A DNA stretch of 64,000 nucleotides from assembly GCA_030063045.1 (NCBI GenBank), contig JAQSEB010000072.1, positions 744,001 to 808,000 of the forward strand, in the 5' to 3' direction. Under the pieces are notes generated by a model. The model ran no database searches, had not been told where the DNA came from, and saw only the letters and a list, made by a program, of their open reading frames with translations. Both the position numbers and the translations under genes were made by a program. Origin of the DNA: Pratylenchus scribneri. Lineage: Eukaryota > Nematoda > Chromadorea > Rhabditida > Pratylenchidae. Positions 35,845 to 46,799 of the stretch are shown in pieces; within the stretch, counting starts at the first letter, position 1, and each line of letters opens with the position of its first letter.

Positions 35845-38215
35845 AAGAAAAGGATAAAAATTGAAGAACAAAGTTGGAAAAGAAATGATGGAAAAATTCG
35901 TTATCCTGGATATTCCCGAAAATTTATCTAAAAATCCATATTATCCAACATTATTGCATTGTTGATATATATTTTTTACTTTTACATTCATTTATTTTTA
36001 ATGCATATATTTATGATGATAAGAAGGTCTTTTCTCTTGTCACTCCTAGATTGAGGAAGATCCTAAAATCCAATCGCGAAAATCCTATCAAATCAAAAAT
36101 ATTACAAAAAATCCACATATGATATTTTGTAATACATTTTTGGTATATATTTAATTAAATTTGCATACTTTTTTTAAATTCTATTTCAATATATTCATGG
36201 GAAGCTCTTGTTACCCCAAACTAGAAGAGGGTCAAGACTGTGCAGGAGCCGGCTTAAAATAGGCACGGCACCGCGGTTGCCAGCACATTTTTTTAAATTT
36301 TTATCAAGAAGTGGAAAAAAATTGTATATCAATTTCAAAAATATATTCAAATTTGGTAAATAAAATCCAAATTACAATGGAATATCCGATTTAAAAGTAT
36401 TATTACAATGAATTAAATGATTTTCTTCAATTATTAATTCTCCATTTAATTATTTATATGCCTTTTATCGGCACCGATCAGACCGTGCCGACCTTAGGCC
36501 AGTACCTGCACAGCCCTGACTGAGGAGGGCCCCAAATCCACCCTTGAATTTGGCCCTGACCCCTAAAATGGAGAAAGGCACCAAATCCACCCTTTGAAAG
36601 CGCACGTCTAACCCTCTAGATGAAGGAGCTGGATATTGATGTGAGGTCTCTGGTGGCAATATAAAGAAAAGAATATAAAAAAATTATAGAGACCGAATAT
36701 TAGGTTTAGAGGTTAGAGAAATAGCAGCGCATCCTTTCATTGAGCTCAATGTCCACAGATGATTTGGCCAAGATGGGCCATAGATGAGGTTTTCTTGCGC
36801 AGTGCGCACGCTTTTAAGACTCTGATGAGAATTGTCATCAGTCATCACTCTTGGATTGAGGAACTCATCCTATCGCTCTCCTGCTCAAGTCGTTCGCAAA
36901 AATATTGTCTGTTGGCTCTGGCGCGAGCTACCCCAAACCGAAAACATCATTTTCATTCACGGAGTAAATCGATATGTGGACCAAGTGAATTTTGTACGGA
37001 ATTCTACCCAAAGCTCCTTTTCGGTTATTCCGACATTTCGGTGGTTTAATTTTGGAAATATTTTTCGAAATAAATAATTAACATTTCCCAAAACTTGATA
37101 ATTTCTTTAGCTAAATTTATCTTAAAATTAGTCGAATCATTTCTTCGTTTAATGAGTAGTGTTTCTCAAATATGTTGAAAAATGGACAATGATTTTAGAT
37201 TTTAAATTTAGACATTTTAAGAACATATAATGTGGGAATGAAGTGTCTAATTGTGATGAAGTAAAAAATTCTAATTAAATGATAATGGAAATGCAAATTA
37301 AATGAAAATAATTTGATAAAAAATTAAAATTGAGAAAAAATTAATAAAATTTGACCAAAATTTCCTGCTTGTTCACTTCAATATCTATTATAGTAATACT
37401 AATTTAGAAAATCAGTACCGCAAACCGCAATACCAGAGTCGGTACCAGTATTGGCCAAATCGGTCAACCTATCGATACCGCTTAACCCTATTCAAGATTG
37501 GGCTGAACCCCAAAAATCGATCAATCTACCAAATTGGTCATTGAGCGAACATCTGCTGGCCCTCAAGATTGAAGAAGATAGTAAATCTGAACCTCCATTT
37601 CTCTGCGAGCTCGCGCGCGAATAGCCCAAAAAGCAAAACAATAAATTGTGTAAATCATGTGAATGTGAATTCCTCAAGATCTGCTGGAATTGCCGAATTT
37701 TGCCGTAATGACTTGCGCACGCCTCTTGGCTTCCCGAAAATAGTCCTTTCTCTGCTGTGATTTGGGAGGGAGAGAGGGTCAGAAAGCAGACCCTCGCCGC
37801 GAGCTTCTTTTTGAGCGCGGACGGTCGATGTTTTGATTGATTGATTTCATCACAATATCCTCAGCCCATCCCATCCAACAAATTGTTTTTAAATATTCTC
37901 CTAAACCCAATGTTTGATCATTTTTCCCTAATAAAAATTATCCCAAAATTACCGGAATATAGACCTATTCCCGGCAATTTTTCATTTCGGCCCAGCCTGG
38001 GCCCAATATCCCGTGTAAAATAAAAAATTCAAAAACAAATTTTTTGAATAAAAATAGATTTACGTATAATCCTTGGATTGAAAATTTTAAGGAAAATCGC
38101 CAAAATTTGAAACTAATCGGGGGTTCGAATTTTTATTTCGGATGTGAATTGAATAAATGAGCCACTCAGAATGGAATTTTTTAATTAATTAATAAAATAA
38201 ATATTAAAATATGAT
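35845..38215. other. Spacer H-I
   Basis: No gene seen. It contains one TIR element (36233-36519), spacer modules (CCACCCTTTGAAAGCGCACG about 36588; AATGACTTGCGCACGCCTC about 37707; GATGTTTTGATTGATTGATTTCATCACAA about 37829) and a conserved 5' flank before copy I (AATGAGCCACTCAGAATGG about 38155; AATATTAAAATATGAT about 38200). ORFs at 36759-37077 and 37492-37760 overlap the modules and are rejected. Confidence 0.45.
36233..36519. mobile_element. Small element with inverted ends containing GCTGTGCAGG-like repeats
   Basis: The left end AGACTGTGCAGGAGCCGGC and the reverse complement of the right end AGGGCTGTGCAGGTACTGGC are related, and GGCACGG occurs near both. The middle is AT-rich. The ends look hAT-like, but I could not find a matching 8-bp target duplication, so borders are approximate. 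Confidence 0.45.
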
Positions 38216-38231
38216 ATCCATTTTATAGATT

Positions 38232-40818
38232 ATGATGAACATCACCACATTAATTCCTTTACAATTATTTTGCATTTTATTATTTTCAAAAACATTTGTC
38301 CGGGCCAATCCTAATGAGATCAAAGTTCTCATCCAGTGGAGACATTTACCAAGAATGGAAGATTTAGAGAAATTTTTAATAAATTGGACCGAACGATTCG
38401 AGTTGAACCTATTCTCGTTGTCCTATGAAGAGGATCCATATTTTGGAAGGAAAAGTGAGCAGCCAATTGCCTATGGCAATACAGGACGTTATGATTTTGC
38501 GACATTGATTGTGCCACCGCAACAAATTGGCGCACAAAATGTTGAGGGGAAGGGGAAAGAAGTGGCAGAAAGTAGTACTAGTAGAAAAAGAAAAGGAATT
38601 GCTCGGGATGAATTTGAATTGGAAATTAAAATGATTTCGCCTGAACATCTTAACATTAAACAGGAGGTTTAGAGAATGCATATTTTTAATGACAAATATT
38701 CACTAATAAGGTATAGGTACTTATCTAGTTTTTATTAATTTTTGGGTTAACTGGGAAGTGCGAAATAGTGAAGGATCCACCCTTTTTGAGTCATCACGAT
38801 TAGAATTTGGGTCATGTAGGGCCAATCAGTGATAAGATATCATCCCATGTATAACCCCGAATGATCCAAATCCTAATCTTGTTAACCCAAAGGGGGAAAA
38901 CCTTCACTTTTTGCTTTCTCATCAAAAAGCTGATACAACTAGATAAGAACCATTCATTATAATTAATTATATTTTTTTACTAATAAAAATGCTATTTTCC
39001 CTTATAAGAAGATATTAAAAAAATATAATAAAATATATTTTTAGCCGATAATAAAACGATTGAACGAGTTGCCTAAAGTGAATGAAATTCTAGTTTGTAA
39101 ATTCCATACAAACGCGGGATGCTCCATCTCCAGCTATGAAGAACAAATGAAACGAAATATAATTTTTGAAATAAAAAACCGCCCAGATTTTCAGATTGAA
39201 AAAATAGAATGCACCAAAATACCAGGCCAATTCCTCAAACTAAATGGAATGGAATATGAGGGACAACTTTGTCCATTCGATGAATACACAATTCATTTTA
39301 TTGGCACTAGAGAAAATAAAAGCGTAAATTTTTTACTAAAAATTTATAAATGAATTTTAATATATTTTTTGCTTTAATTTTTTAAAATTTTTTAATTTGA
39401 TCAAATTAATTCAATTTTTGGATATTTTAGAGCAACTCAAATCAAAATGATAGCCACTATTCGGCGTAGATTCTTTCTAATGTAAAATTCATTCTTAGAA
39501 AAAGCAACCATCATAACAAATAATTTTATAAATTTGTATATTCCTTAATAAAATTTTGGAATTATATTTGAATAAAAATTAATAAATGATTAATTCAAAA
39601 TAATATTAAATTTTAGACTTATCGAGAAAATTTTCTCTTCAATTGTGATGAGGCATTTTATGAACCCCCTAAAATAAACCATTATCAATTATGGATATCG
39701 ATGAAAGGAAATGACAAATGTAAATTAAAATTAATTGAGGAAGGCAAGAATAACCAAGGCCTTCAAATAATGGGAACACCGTCCAATACTTCTTCTTCTT
39801 CTGCAATTGCGCATTCTCAACAACTTATTGGGCCTCATTCTAATCCAAATCCACCAATGTCATTTGATGAACAATTACACCGCATAATATCACAAAATAT
39901 TGCTGCGCAACGACAACAAATTGCTGCGTCATCACAACTTTTACAACACCAACTAAACCTTCAACATTCCCAAATTCGTGCTCAATCTCATTTACTCAGA
40001 TCCAACACCATGCCATCGGATGTAAGAAATACGCATCCTGCTGCGGATTTCTTGCGAGGACAATCTTCTAATCCAATACATGGATCAATTGGAGCAGGCC
40101 AAATTGCTTCCTCAACTACTCCAGTGCATTCCCTATGGCAGTTAGCTATGGCCCGTTTATTGAGTCAAAGACATGGCAGTGGGCAACAAATTCAACCAGC
40201 AGCAGCAGGCGAAATTCGTACTCTTCCAACTAATTTGCAATCAGCACAAATTGCCGGTACCTCAGCTGGTCATCCCCAACGGCAACATTTACCTCATCAT
40301 TCCGATATTGGCCATTCAGCGAGTCAAAGACATGACAATGTGCAGCAAATTCAACCAGCAGGTGGAACACTTCCACAAGCACCAATACAATTTGGAATGC
40401 AATCGCAACATGGTCAGGGCTCTAGACCATATATTGCTGGTGGGCGTTCGAGACTTCATTCGCATCCGTCGGACCCACCAACAAATTTGCCATCATCATC
40501 AAATAAAGTGCATTTTATTAAATTTGGGCTAAAAAAATTATTATTATATTTTCTTAAATGATTCTACAAATTAATTTATCTGGGAAAAATAAAATTATAA
40601 ATAACAAAATTTAGCCAAAGAAAACGGAACAATTATTGGACCGTTTTGGAGAACCTTCATCCTCCGAACCCGATTCGCAAATGGCAGCTCAAGGAGGGCA
40701 TGACAACAAAGAGGAACATGAATTAGATTTGGTATTGGGATCGATTGGTCAAAAAAGAGGACATGAAAAAGATGAAGAAGGACATCGGGACAAAAGAAGG
40801 CAAGAGGATAAAAGTTGA
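38232..40818 (+). CDS. Copy I: intact secreted six-Cys protein with LDLVL and basic tail
   Basis: Four exons, all phase 0 and open: 38232-38666, 39045-39323, 39617-40507, 40615-40818 (about 602 aa). The ATG follows TTTTATAG|ATT. Signal peptide MMNITTLIPLQLFCILLF…, cleavage likely after VRA. The Cys-free domain runs to residue 145. The six-Cys domain has CKF, GCS, ECTK, LCPFDEY, NCDEA and KCKLK. A Gln/Ser/His/Pro-rich region of about 230 residues follows. Exon 4 encodes ELDLVLGSIGQKRGHEKDEEG and then a basic DKRRQEDK; LDLVL is at 40723-40737. The DLEFNLAPP block is replaced by a shorter block ending PSSSNK. With copy C it is the best reference gene for the family. Confidence 0.8.
38716..38951. 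mobile_element. Small foldback element in intron 1 of copy I
   Basis: GGTACTTATCTAGTT at the left pairs with AACTAGATAAGAACC at the right, followed inward by TTGGGTTAAC…GTTAACCCAA and GATTAGAATTTGGGTCAT…ATGATCCAAATCCTAATC. No ORF. Confidence 0.6.
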
Positions 40819-41435
40819 AGAATATTGGTTCAAAAAGTTTTACGGAAATTCTGTCATATTGGGGAAAAATCTTGAAATTTACACAAAAAATTCATATAAT
40901 CCAACATTTTTCTCATTTTCGGTGTTATTTATTTAAATTTGGATAAATTTACTTACTATCTTTTTAATTTCAACATTTTATTGATGAGAGGCCTTTGTTC
41001 CCCACACCCTTCCTAGTCCATAATTGTAATGGTGGGCACCAAATCCATCCTTTGAATTTGGCCATTATGCGCCACGCCTGACTACCAAAATGGAGAAGGT
41101 AGATATTGAATTCTTTGGTGGCAATGGAAAGGAAAAGAATAAAAATAATAGAGACAAAAAATATTAGACTTTAAGATTAGAGAAATTAACCAGCAATATT
41201 CGGGCATATGCGCTTCCTTATGTGCTCAATGTCCAACAGGATTGGCCAAGATGACTCATACAGCTAAATTTCTTGCGCATGCATTTGAGACCCTGAAAAT
41301 ATCCTTTCTTTGCTGGTTTGAGGAGCTCGCCCAATTGCTCAAGTCATTCCTTTTCCTAAAATATAATTTGTTGTGCCTCGCACACAGCGCGAGTTGCAAA
41401 AATCCGAAGACAACCCTTTCATTTGCTTGAGCGCA
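40819..41435. other. Spacer I-J, left part
   Basis: No gene seen. Modules present: CCAAATCCATCCTTTGAATTTGGCCATTATGCGC (about 41039) and ATAGAGAC…GATTAGAGAAATTAACCAGCAATATT (about 41147). The ORFs 41242-41430 and 41256-41531 (minus) cross the module and satellite and are rejected. Confidence 0.45.
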
Positions 41436-42035
41436 CGATTGACCCTCAAGATTGAGGTGGACCCCAAAAATCAATCCACCTGTGATTGGCCATTGCGCAC
41501 GCCTGACCCTCAAGATTGAGGTGGACCCCAAAAATCAATCCACCTGATTGGCCAATGAGCGCACGCCTGACCCTCAAAATTGAGGTGGACCCCAAAAATC
41601 AATCCACCTGTGATTGGCCATTGCGCACGCCTGACCCTCAAGATTGAGGTGGACCCCAAAAATCAATCCTCCTGATTGGCCATTGAGCGCACGCCTGACC
41701 CTCAAGAGTGAGGTGGACCCCAAAAATCAATCCTCCTGATTGGCCATTGAGCGCACGCCTGACCCTCAAGAGTGAGGTGGACCCCAAAAATCAATCCTCC
41801 TGATTGGCCATTGAGCGCACGCCTGACCCTCAAGAGTGAGGTGGACCCCAAAAATCAATCCACCTGATTGGCCATTGAGCGCACGCCTGACCCTCAAGAG
41901 TGAGGTGGACCCCAAAAATCAATCCTCCTGATTGGCCATTGAGCGCACGCCTGACCCTCAAGATTGAGGTGGACCCCAAAAATCAATCCACCTGTGATTG
42001 GCCATTGCGCACGCCTGACCCTCAAGATTGGACCA
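41436..42035. repeat. 64-bp tandem satellite, array 1 (about 9 copies)
   Basis: The unit begins GACCCTCAAGATTGAGGTGG, continues ACCCCAAAAATCAATCCACC and ends TGATTGGCCATTGAGCGCACGCCT. Variants are AGAGTGAGG for AGATTGAGG and TGTGATTGGCCATTGCGC, which make higher-order patterns. Each unit holds the mini-hairpin CCTCAA-GA-TTGAGG. Single units occur in other spacers. The following 42036-42600 is module-derived 5' flank of copy J. Confidence 0.9.
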
Positions 42036-42602
42036 AATTCTTCCTTGACCGGCCCCAATATTCGGAAGGACCCAAATCCATCCCCTCTATATGGGCCAAT
42101 GTGCGCAGGGCGCGCGCTCTTTCCTCAAGATTGAGGAGGCACCAAATCTTTACCTCCGCTTCAATCAATTTCCATAACTTTACAGAATATTTTGCTGGGA
42201 ACTCGCCCGCGAGCAACCCTCAAAAACAAAACAATAAATCATGTAAATCATAATCTACCCCAATTCTCGAAAAATCCGAAATATAAGCTTTGTTTTGTCA
42301 TAAGTAGGTCTTGTGCTCACCTTTGGATTCGTGGAGTGCCCAAAATCCCCCAATTTCTTTAAGAGAGCCACAAGCTGCCCCAAATATTGGGCATAAGCAA
42401 TCGTCGATGTTTTGATTGACTAATTTCACTGAAAATTCTCCTCAACTCATTTATTCTAATTTCTGTAGAGTTGAGCGTTTTTTGTTACCCACGGAACTTT
42501 TTTTCAGCCACCGAATTTGGCTACTTTCTATGAGAGGAGATAGTAAATATTTTTATCAAAAATTAATTAAACAAATCAAGCTCTACATATTTCTTTAAAA
42601 CT

Positions 42603-44895
42603 ATGATGATCAAAATCAAACGATTAATTCCAATGCAATTATTTTGCATTTTATTAACATCAAAAACAACATTTGGCAATCCCAATGATGGACCTTTTGA
42701 TTATAAAATGAATGTTCTCATTAAGTGGGATCGTTCACTAGCAGGAAACCAAAATTGGACTGGGATTAATGAACGTTTCGAACTGAGCCTACATCATGTG
42801 GATGGACAATCTGGAATGGCAGTTCAATCAGCAATTGCCCGTGCCAAAACAGGACTTGATGATTTGGCGACGTTGATCTTGTCACCGCAACAAATTGGCA
42901 TACAAAATGCCGTGGTGGAGGCAGAACAGAGAAGAAAAGGAAAAGAAAAAGTTGGAATGGTTAAATTTATATTGCGAATTCAAATGAGTTCGACTTTGAA
43001 TTTGAACAGACCGGTTTGGATATTTGCATTATTTTCAATAAATTATCCATTTAATGCTTCTTCAATCCATTTATAAAAGGATTAAATAATTCTCCATTAT
43101 AATAAAAAACTGAACTATTTAAATTTTGTCGGCAATAGCACATTCCTGGGATTATTGCCAAGGCTTTTAATTAGGCTATTATGGAAATTTGGGAAATTCG
43201 GCTTTTCGAGAATTGGCTCATTTGAATCGATATGGTCGATTTAATTTACAAAATTACAATTTCAGACTGATAATTAGTCCATAAGAAAAATTTTTAAACC
43301 AAAAACTATTTTAGTTTAAACAGCGGTTCAAATGTTAAACCTAATTCATACTGGTCTTAAATTAAAAAACTAAATCGACTATTCTGAATTGAATGAGCCT
43401 ATTCTGGAATCTTTTGTGAAGTCTATAAGCCGAGCTTCCCATCATTTAAATGCTTGTGCAATTTCAAGACTGCCCAATTTCCGAAATTTTCCTTAAAATA
43501 AACATGGATATTTAATTTTTAGGCTGTTGAAAAAGAATTGGAAAAGCTGCCCAATGAGAATGAAGTCCTAATTTGTTCATTCAACCAAAAAGATGAATGC
43601 AAAATCATCAATGATGAAGATATGGCGAATCGGCATCGAAAACGACAAATATTGTTTTCAAACATTCAGCAAGAGAAAGAGACTGCATTTTTAAAATTCA
43701 TAAAAATCGAATGCGCAGACGAAAAAGAAGAACGCATTGTTAGCGAATCAGTAAATACATCGAAAGAAGACGGAATGGAATACTATGGCCCAGTTTGCCC
43801 ATCGAATAAATATAACATCAATTTACTTGTTGATGAAAAAGAATATAATGTAAATTTTTTTGCTAATAATTTTGTCCATTCTGGGAAAAATAGATTAAGT
43901 AATTTTGCAAATTGGCATATGACTCCATTATGCTCGGAATATTGGCTGGCTTAAAAATATTTAATTAAGAAACGATTAATTTAATAAATAACATTAAATT
44001 CATATATTCAAACTTTAAGGATGTCTATGTATTCGAATGTGATGAGACAATTCCAGTTATAAAAAACATTTTTCATTTTTCGAATGTCAAATGTCAATTA
44101 TTGAAGGAAAATGAAACTATTGATAATTTGAGTAATTTGCAAGGCCTTCTTAGAATGCTGAACATTGGGCGATTTTCTCGGCCATTCATTACTATGATGA
44201 ATGAATTACAAAATAAAAATAAATCTCCATCCAAGCCACCATTGGCACCGAATTGGTGCAGGATGAATTGGTGCAGATTATCGAATCTTTATCAGCCACA
44301 GCCAAACAGCAGCAAATGCAATTTCCACAACGAATGTACGGACAACAAATTGACCCTTTCCATCATCCAACATTGGGTTCAGCTAGCCAAAGCCAACAAC
44401 CGATGGGGGCCTCGGCCTCTCAAAAAACTCCAATATACAATCAACAGTCGGAGAAAGGAATTGTCTCAATGCCAATGCAAGTGGACAATCCATCGCAACA
44501 TCAATCGCCTTCGCTGCAAGGCCATCGATCCACTGCTGCTGGTATTGCGAGATTTCGTTTGGGTCCGTCGGGCTCGTCAAATTTACCGTCAAAAGAAGAA
44601 GTAAATTTTTTATAATTTTCAAGGCCAAAAAATTTTTGATTATTATATTTTTAAAAATTTTCGTCAAATTAATTTATTTGAAAATAATAATTTAAATAAC
44701 AAAATTTAGCATACGAAACAATTGTTGCACATTTTGGAAGAGCCGGAAGAGCATCAACCAATGTCCTCCAATTTGCAAATGAATGTGGAGCCTGAAGGAG
44801 AAAATGATGAACAAACAAATTTGGGATTGGGATTGATGGGTGGTGAAGAAGGCCAATCTGGACAAAAGGGGGCTAAAAGGGCCAAAAAGAATTAA
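42603..44895 (+). pseudogene. Copy J: family member with internal deletion and frameshift in exon 3
   Basis: Exons: 42603-43013, 43523-43849, 44020-44600, 44710-44895. Exons 1, 2 and 4 are open in phase. Exon 3 is 581 nt (not a multiple of three) and much shorter than its sister D. Sequence equivalent to D's start (NLQGLLRMLNI…KSPSKPPL) joins abruptly near 44250 to sequence equivalent to D's end (IIESLSA…YGQQI), and the two halves are in different frames. The central Gln/Ser-rich part is deleted. Exon 4 keeps LGLGL (44821-44835) and GAKRAKKN. The start lacks the usual TTTTATAG acceptor; the ATG is preceded by TTTCTTTAAAACT. Exon 1 has a variant ending (…LNRP|GTTTGG) shared with D. Confidence 0.65.
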
Positions 44896-45192
44896 AAATT
44901 TGCAGAAGATTGATTCAAAAAAAGATTGGCAGAAAATTCGGTCGTGTTGTGGGAAAAATATTAAAATTTACAAAAAAAAAAATATATAATCCAAAATTTT
45001 ATCACATTTGCATAAATTTTTTTTATTAATTTTTCAATCATAACATAATGATGAGAGGCCATTTTCCCCTTTTTCCCCCTCATAAGTTTGAAAAAGGATC
45101 CTTTGAAATTAGTCATTATGCTTCAGCCTGGCACTCAAAATAGTAGAGGAGGGCACCAAATCCACCATTTGAATTTGTCCATTATGCGCAGG

Positions 45193-45534
45193 ACTTGCCT
45201 CAAGATTGAGGTGGACCCCAAAAAATCAATCCATCTGATTGGCCATTTGAGCGCACGCCTGACCCTCAAGATTGTGGTGGACCCCAAAAATCAATCCTAC
45301 TGATTGGCCATTGAGCGCACGCCTGACCCTCAAGAGTGAGGTGGACCCCAAAAATCAATCCTCCTGATTGGCCATTGAGCGCACGCCTGACCCTCAAGAG
45401 TGAGGTGGACCCCAAAAATCAATCCACCTGATTGGCCATTGAGCGCACGCCTGACCCTCAAGATTGAGGTGGACCCCAAAAATCAATCCACCTGTGATTG
45501 GCCATTGCGCACGCCTGACCCTCAAGATTGAAGT
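45193..45534. repeat. 64-bp tandem satellite, array 2 (about 5 copies)
   Basis: Same unit as array 1, with the same AGAGTGAGG and TGTGATTGG variants. It ends abruptly within a unit at GATTGAAGTG, where the large 7.6-kb segment begins. 44896-45192 is ordinary copy-J 3' flank. Confidence 0.85.
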
Positions 45535-46240
45535 GCCCGGACCCTCATAACGGAGGAATCCAACAATAAGTGAGCAAATTTGTGGAAATTTTGGAAATAT
45601 TTTAAAGATCTGAGATATTTTTAAAATATCCCGAAAATAAGTCAAATTCTTAGAATATTTTGCCGAACACCAATTATTTTATGATTCCTATTTAAACTCA
45701 TTTGGAAATGGATTTGAAAATAAAATAAAAAATAATTTATCAAATGAGTGAAATTGTGAAAACATTTTCAAAATGATATCAAATTTCGATGATATATTGG
45801 GAATTGGAAAATTTCTCAGAATATCTCTTGTTGCAGATTATAAAATGAGTTACATAATATTTTTGATTTTGAGATGAATTGTGAAAATGAGTTACAAAAT
45901 ATTCTGAAAATGAGATTCATTTTCAGAATTCATTTTCTGTCTCGTTTTCTTATTCAAAATAAAATGAATTAACAAATTTATCTTGAAAATGAGTGATATT
46001 TTTACAATTTATTTTGAATTTATTTTGAAATAACTTATAAAATCACCCAAAAAATTAATCCTGAAAGTTAGTAACATTTTTGAAATTTATTTTGTTTTTA
46101 TTTTGTAATAAATTATAAAATAAGCCAAACGACTAATTCTGTAAATAATGGTAAATTTTCTAGCAAATTTACAACAAAAGACTTCTTTAGAGAATATTTT
46201 GAAAAAATATGAATATCGATTTTAAATAAAGAGATCAGAG

Positions 46241-46739
46241 GGGTGATAAGATAAGTGTTTGCCAAATGGAAGTCAACTTTTGGCAGTATGCTTAAAAGCA
46301 GACTACTCATTGTTGAAAGCATTTAAATTATAAAAAGGCACTAAATTCATTGAGCAAATTACTGGCTGTCCTTCTTATATTAAGCATGTTGCTTTTCTAT
46401 CCTTTTATAGCAATTTTTCAAAAATTTATTAAAAATCAATGAAGAGAAAAAGTATAAAATTTTTGCATAAATTTCTATAGGAAGCTTAATCTTAAAAATA
46501 TTTCTAAATTATTTAGACTGCTCTAAAATTTTTTTCCTTTTCTAAATAGTTGATTGAAGTAGGGCACTTTTATTATTTTTCAGTCTGCTCGTTGAATTCA
46601 ACGTTCTTATCTTGAGCCGCTTCTTTTTCAGCGAGCAACCTGCCATTTGGCAGCGAAATTGATTGCGCGTCTTATCTTAGATTGAAAGCAGACTGCGCCG
46701 CCTAAGAAGACTGCTTCCACACTTCTTCTCTTATCACCC
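46241..46739. mobile_element. Foldback-type element with GGGTGATAAG ends
   Basis: GGGTGATAAG at the left is inverted at the right (CTTATCACCC), and inner blocks (TTTGCCAAATGG / CCATTTGGCAG; AAGCAGACT / AGTCTGCT) recur. About 500 bp, no ORF. Confidence 0.5.
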
Positions 46740-46799
46740 AAGATATAAAATATTGAAGATAAAAAAATTTAGAAAAAATATCATGAAATATTAATAAAA

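Noticed and set aside
44101..44604. 167-aa ORF with several Cys in copy J exon 3
   Set aside because: After about codon 50 it reads the family exon in a shifted frame; the family-like frame is 44253-44600.
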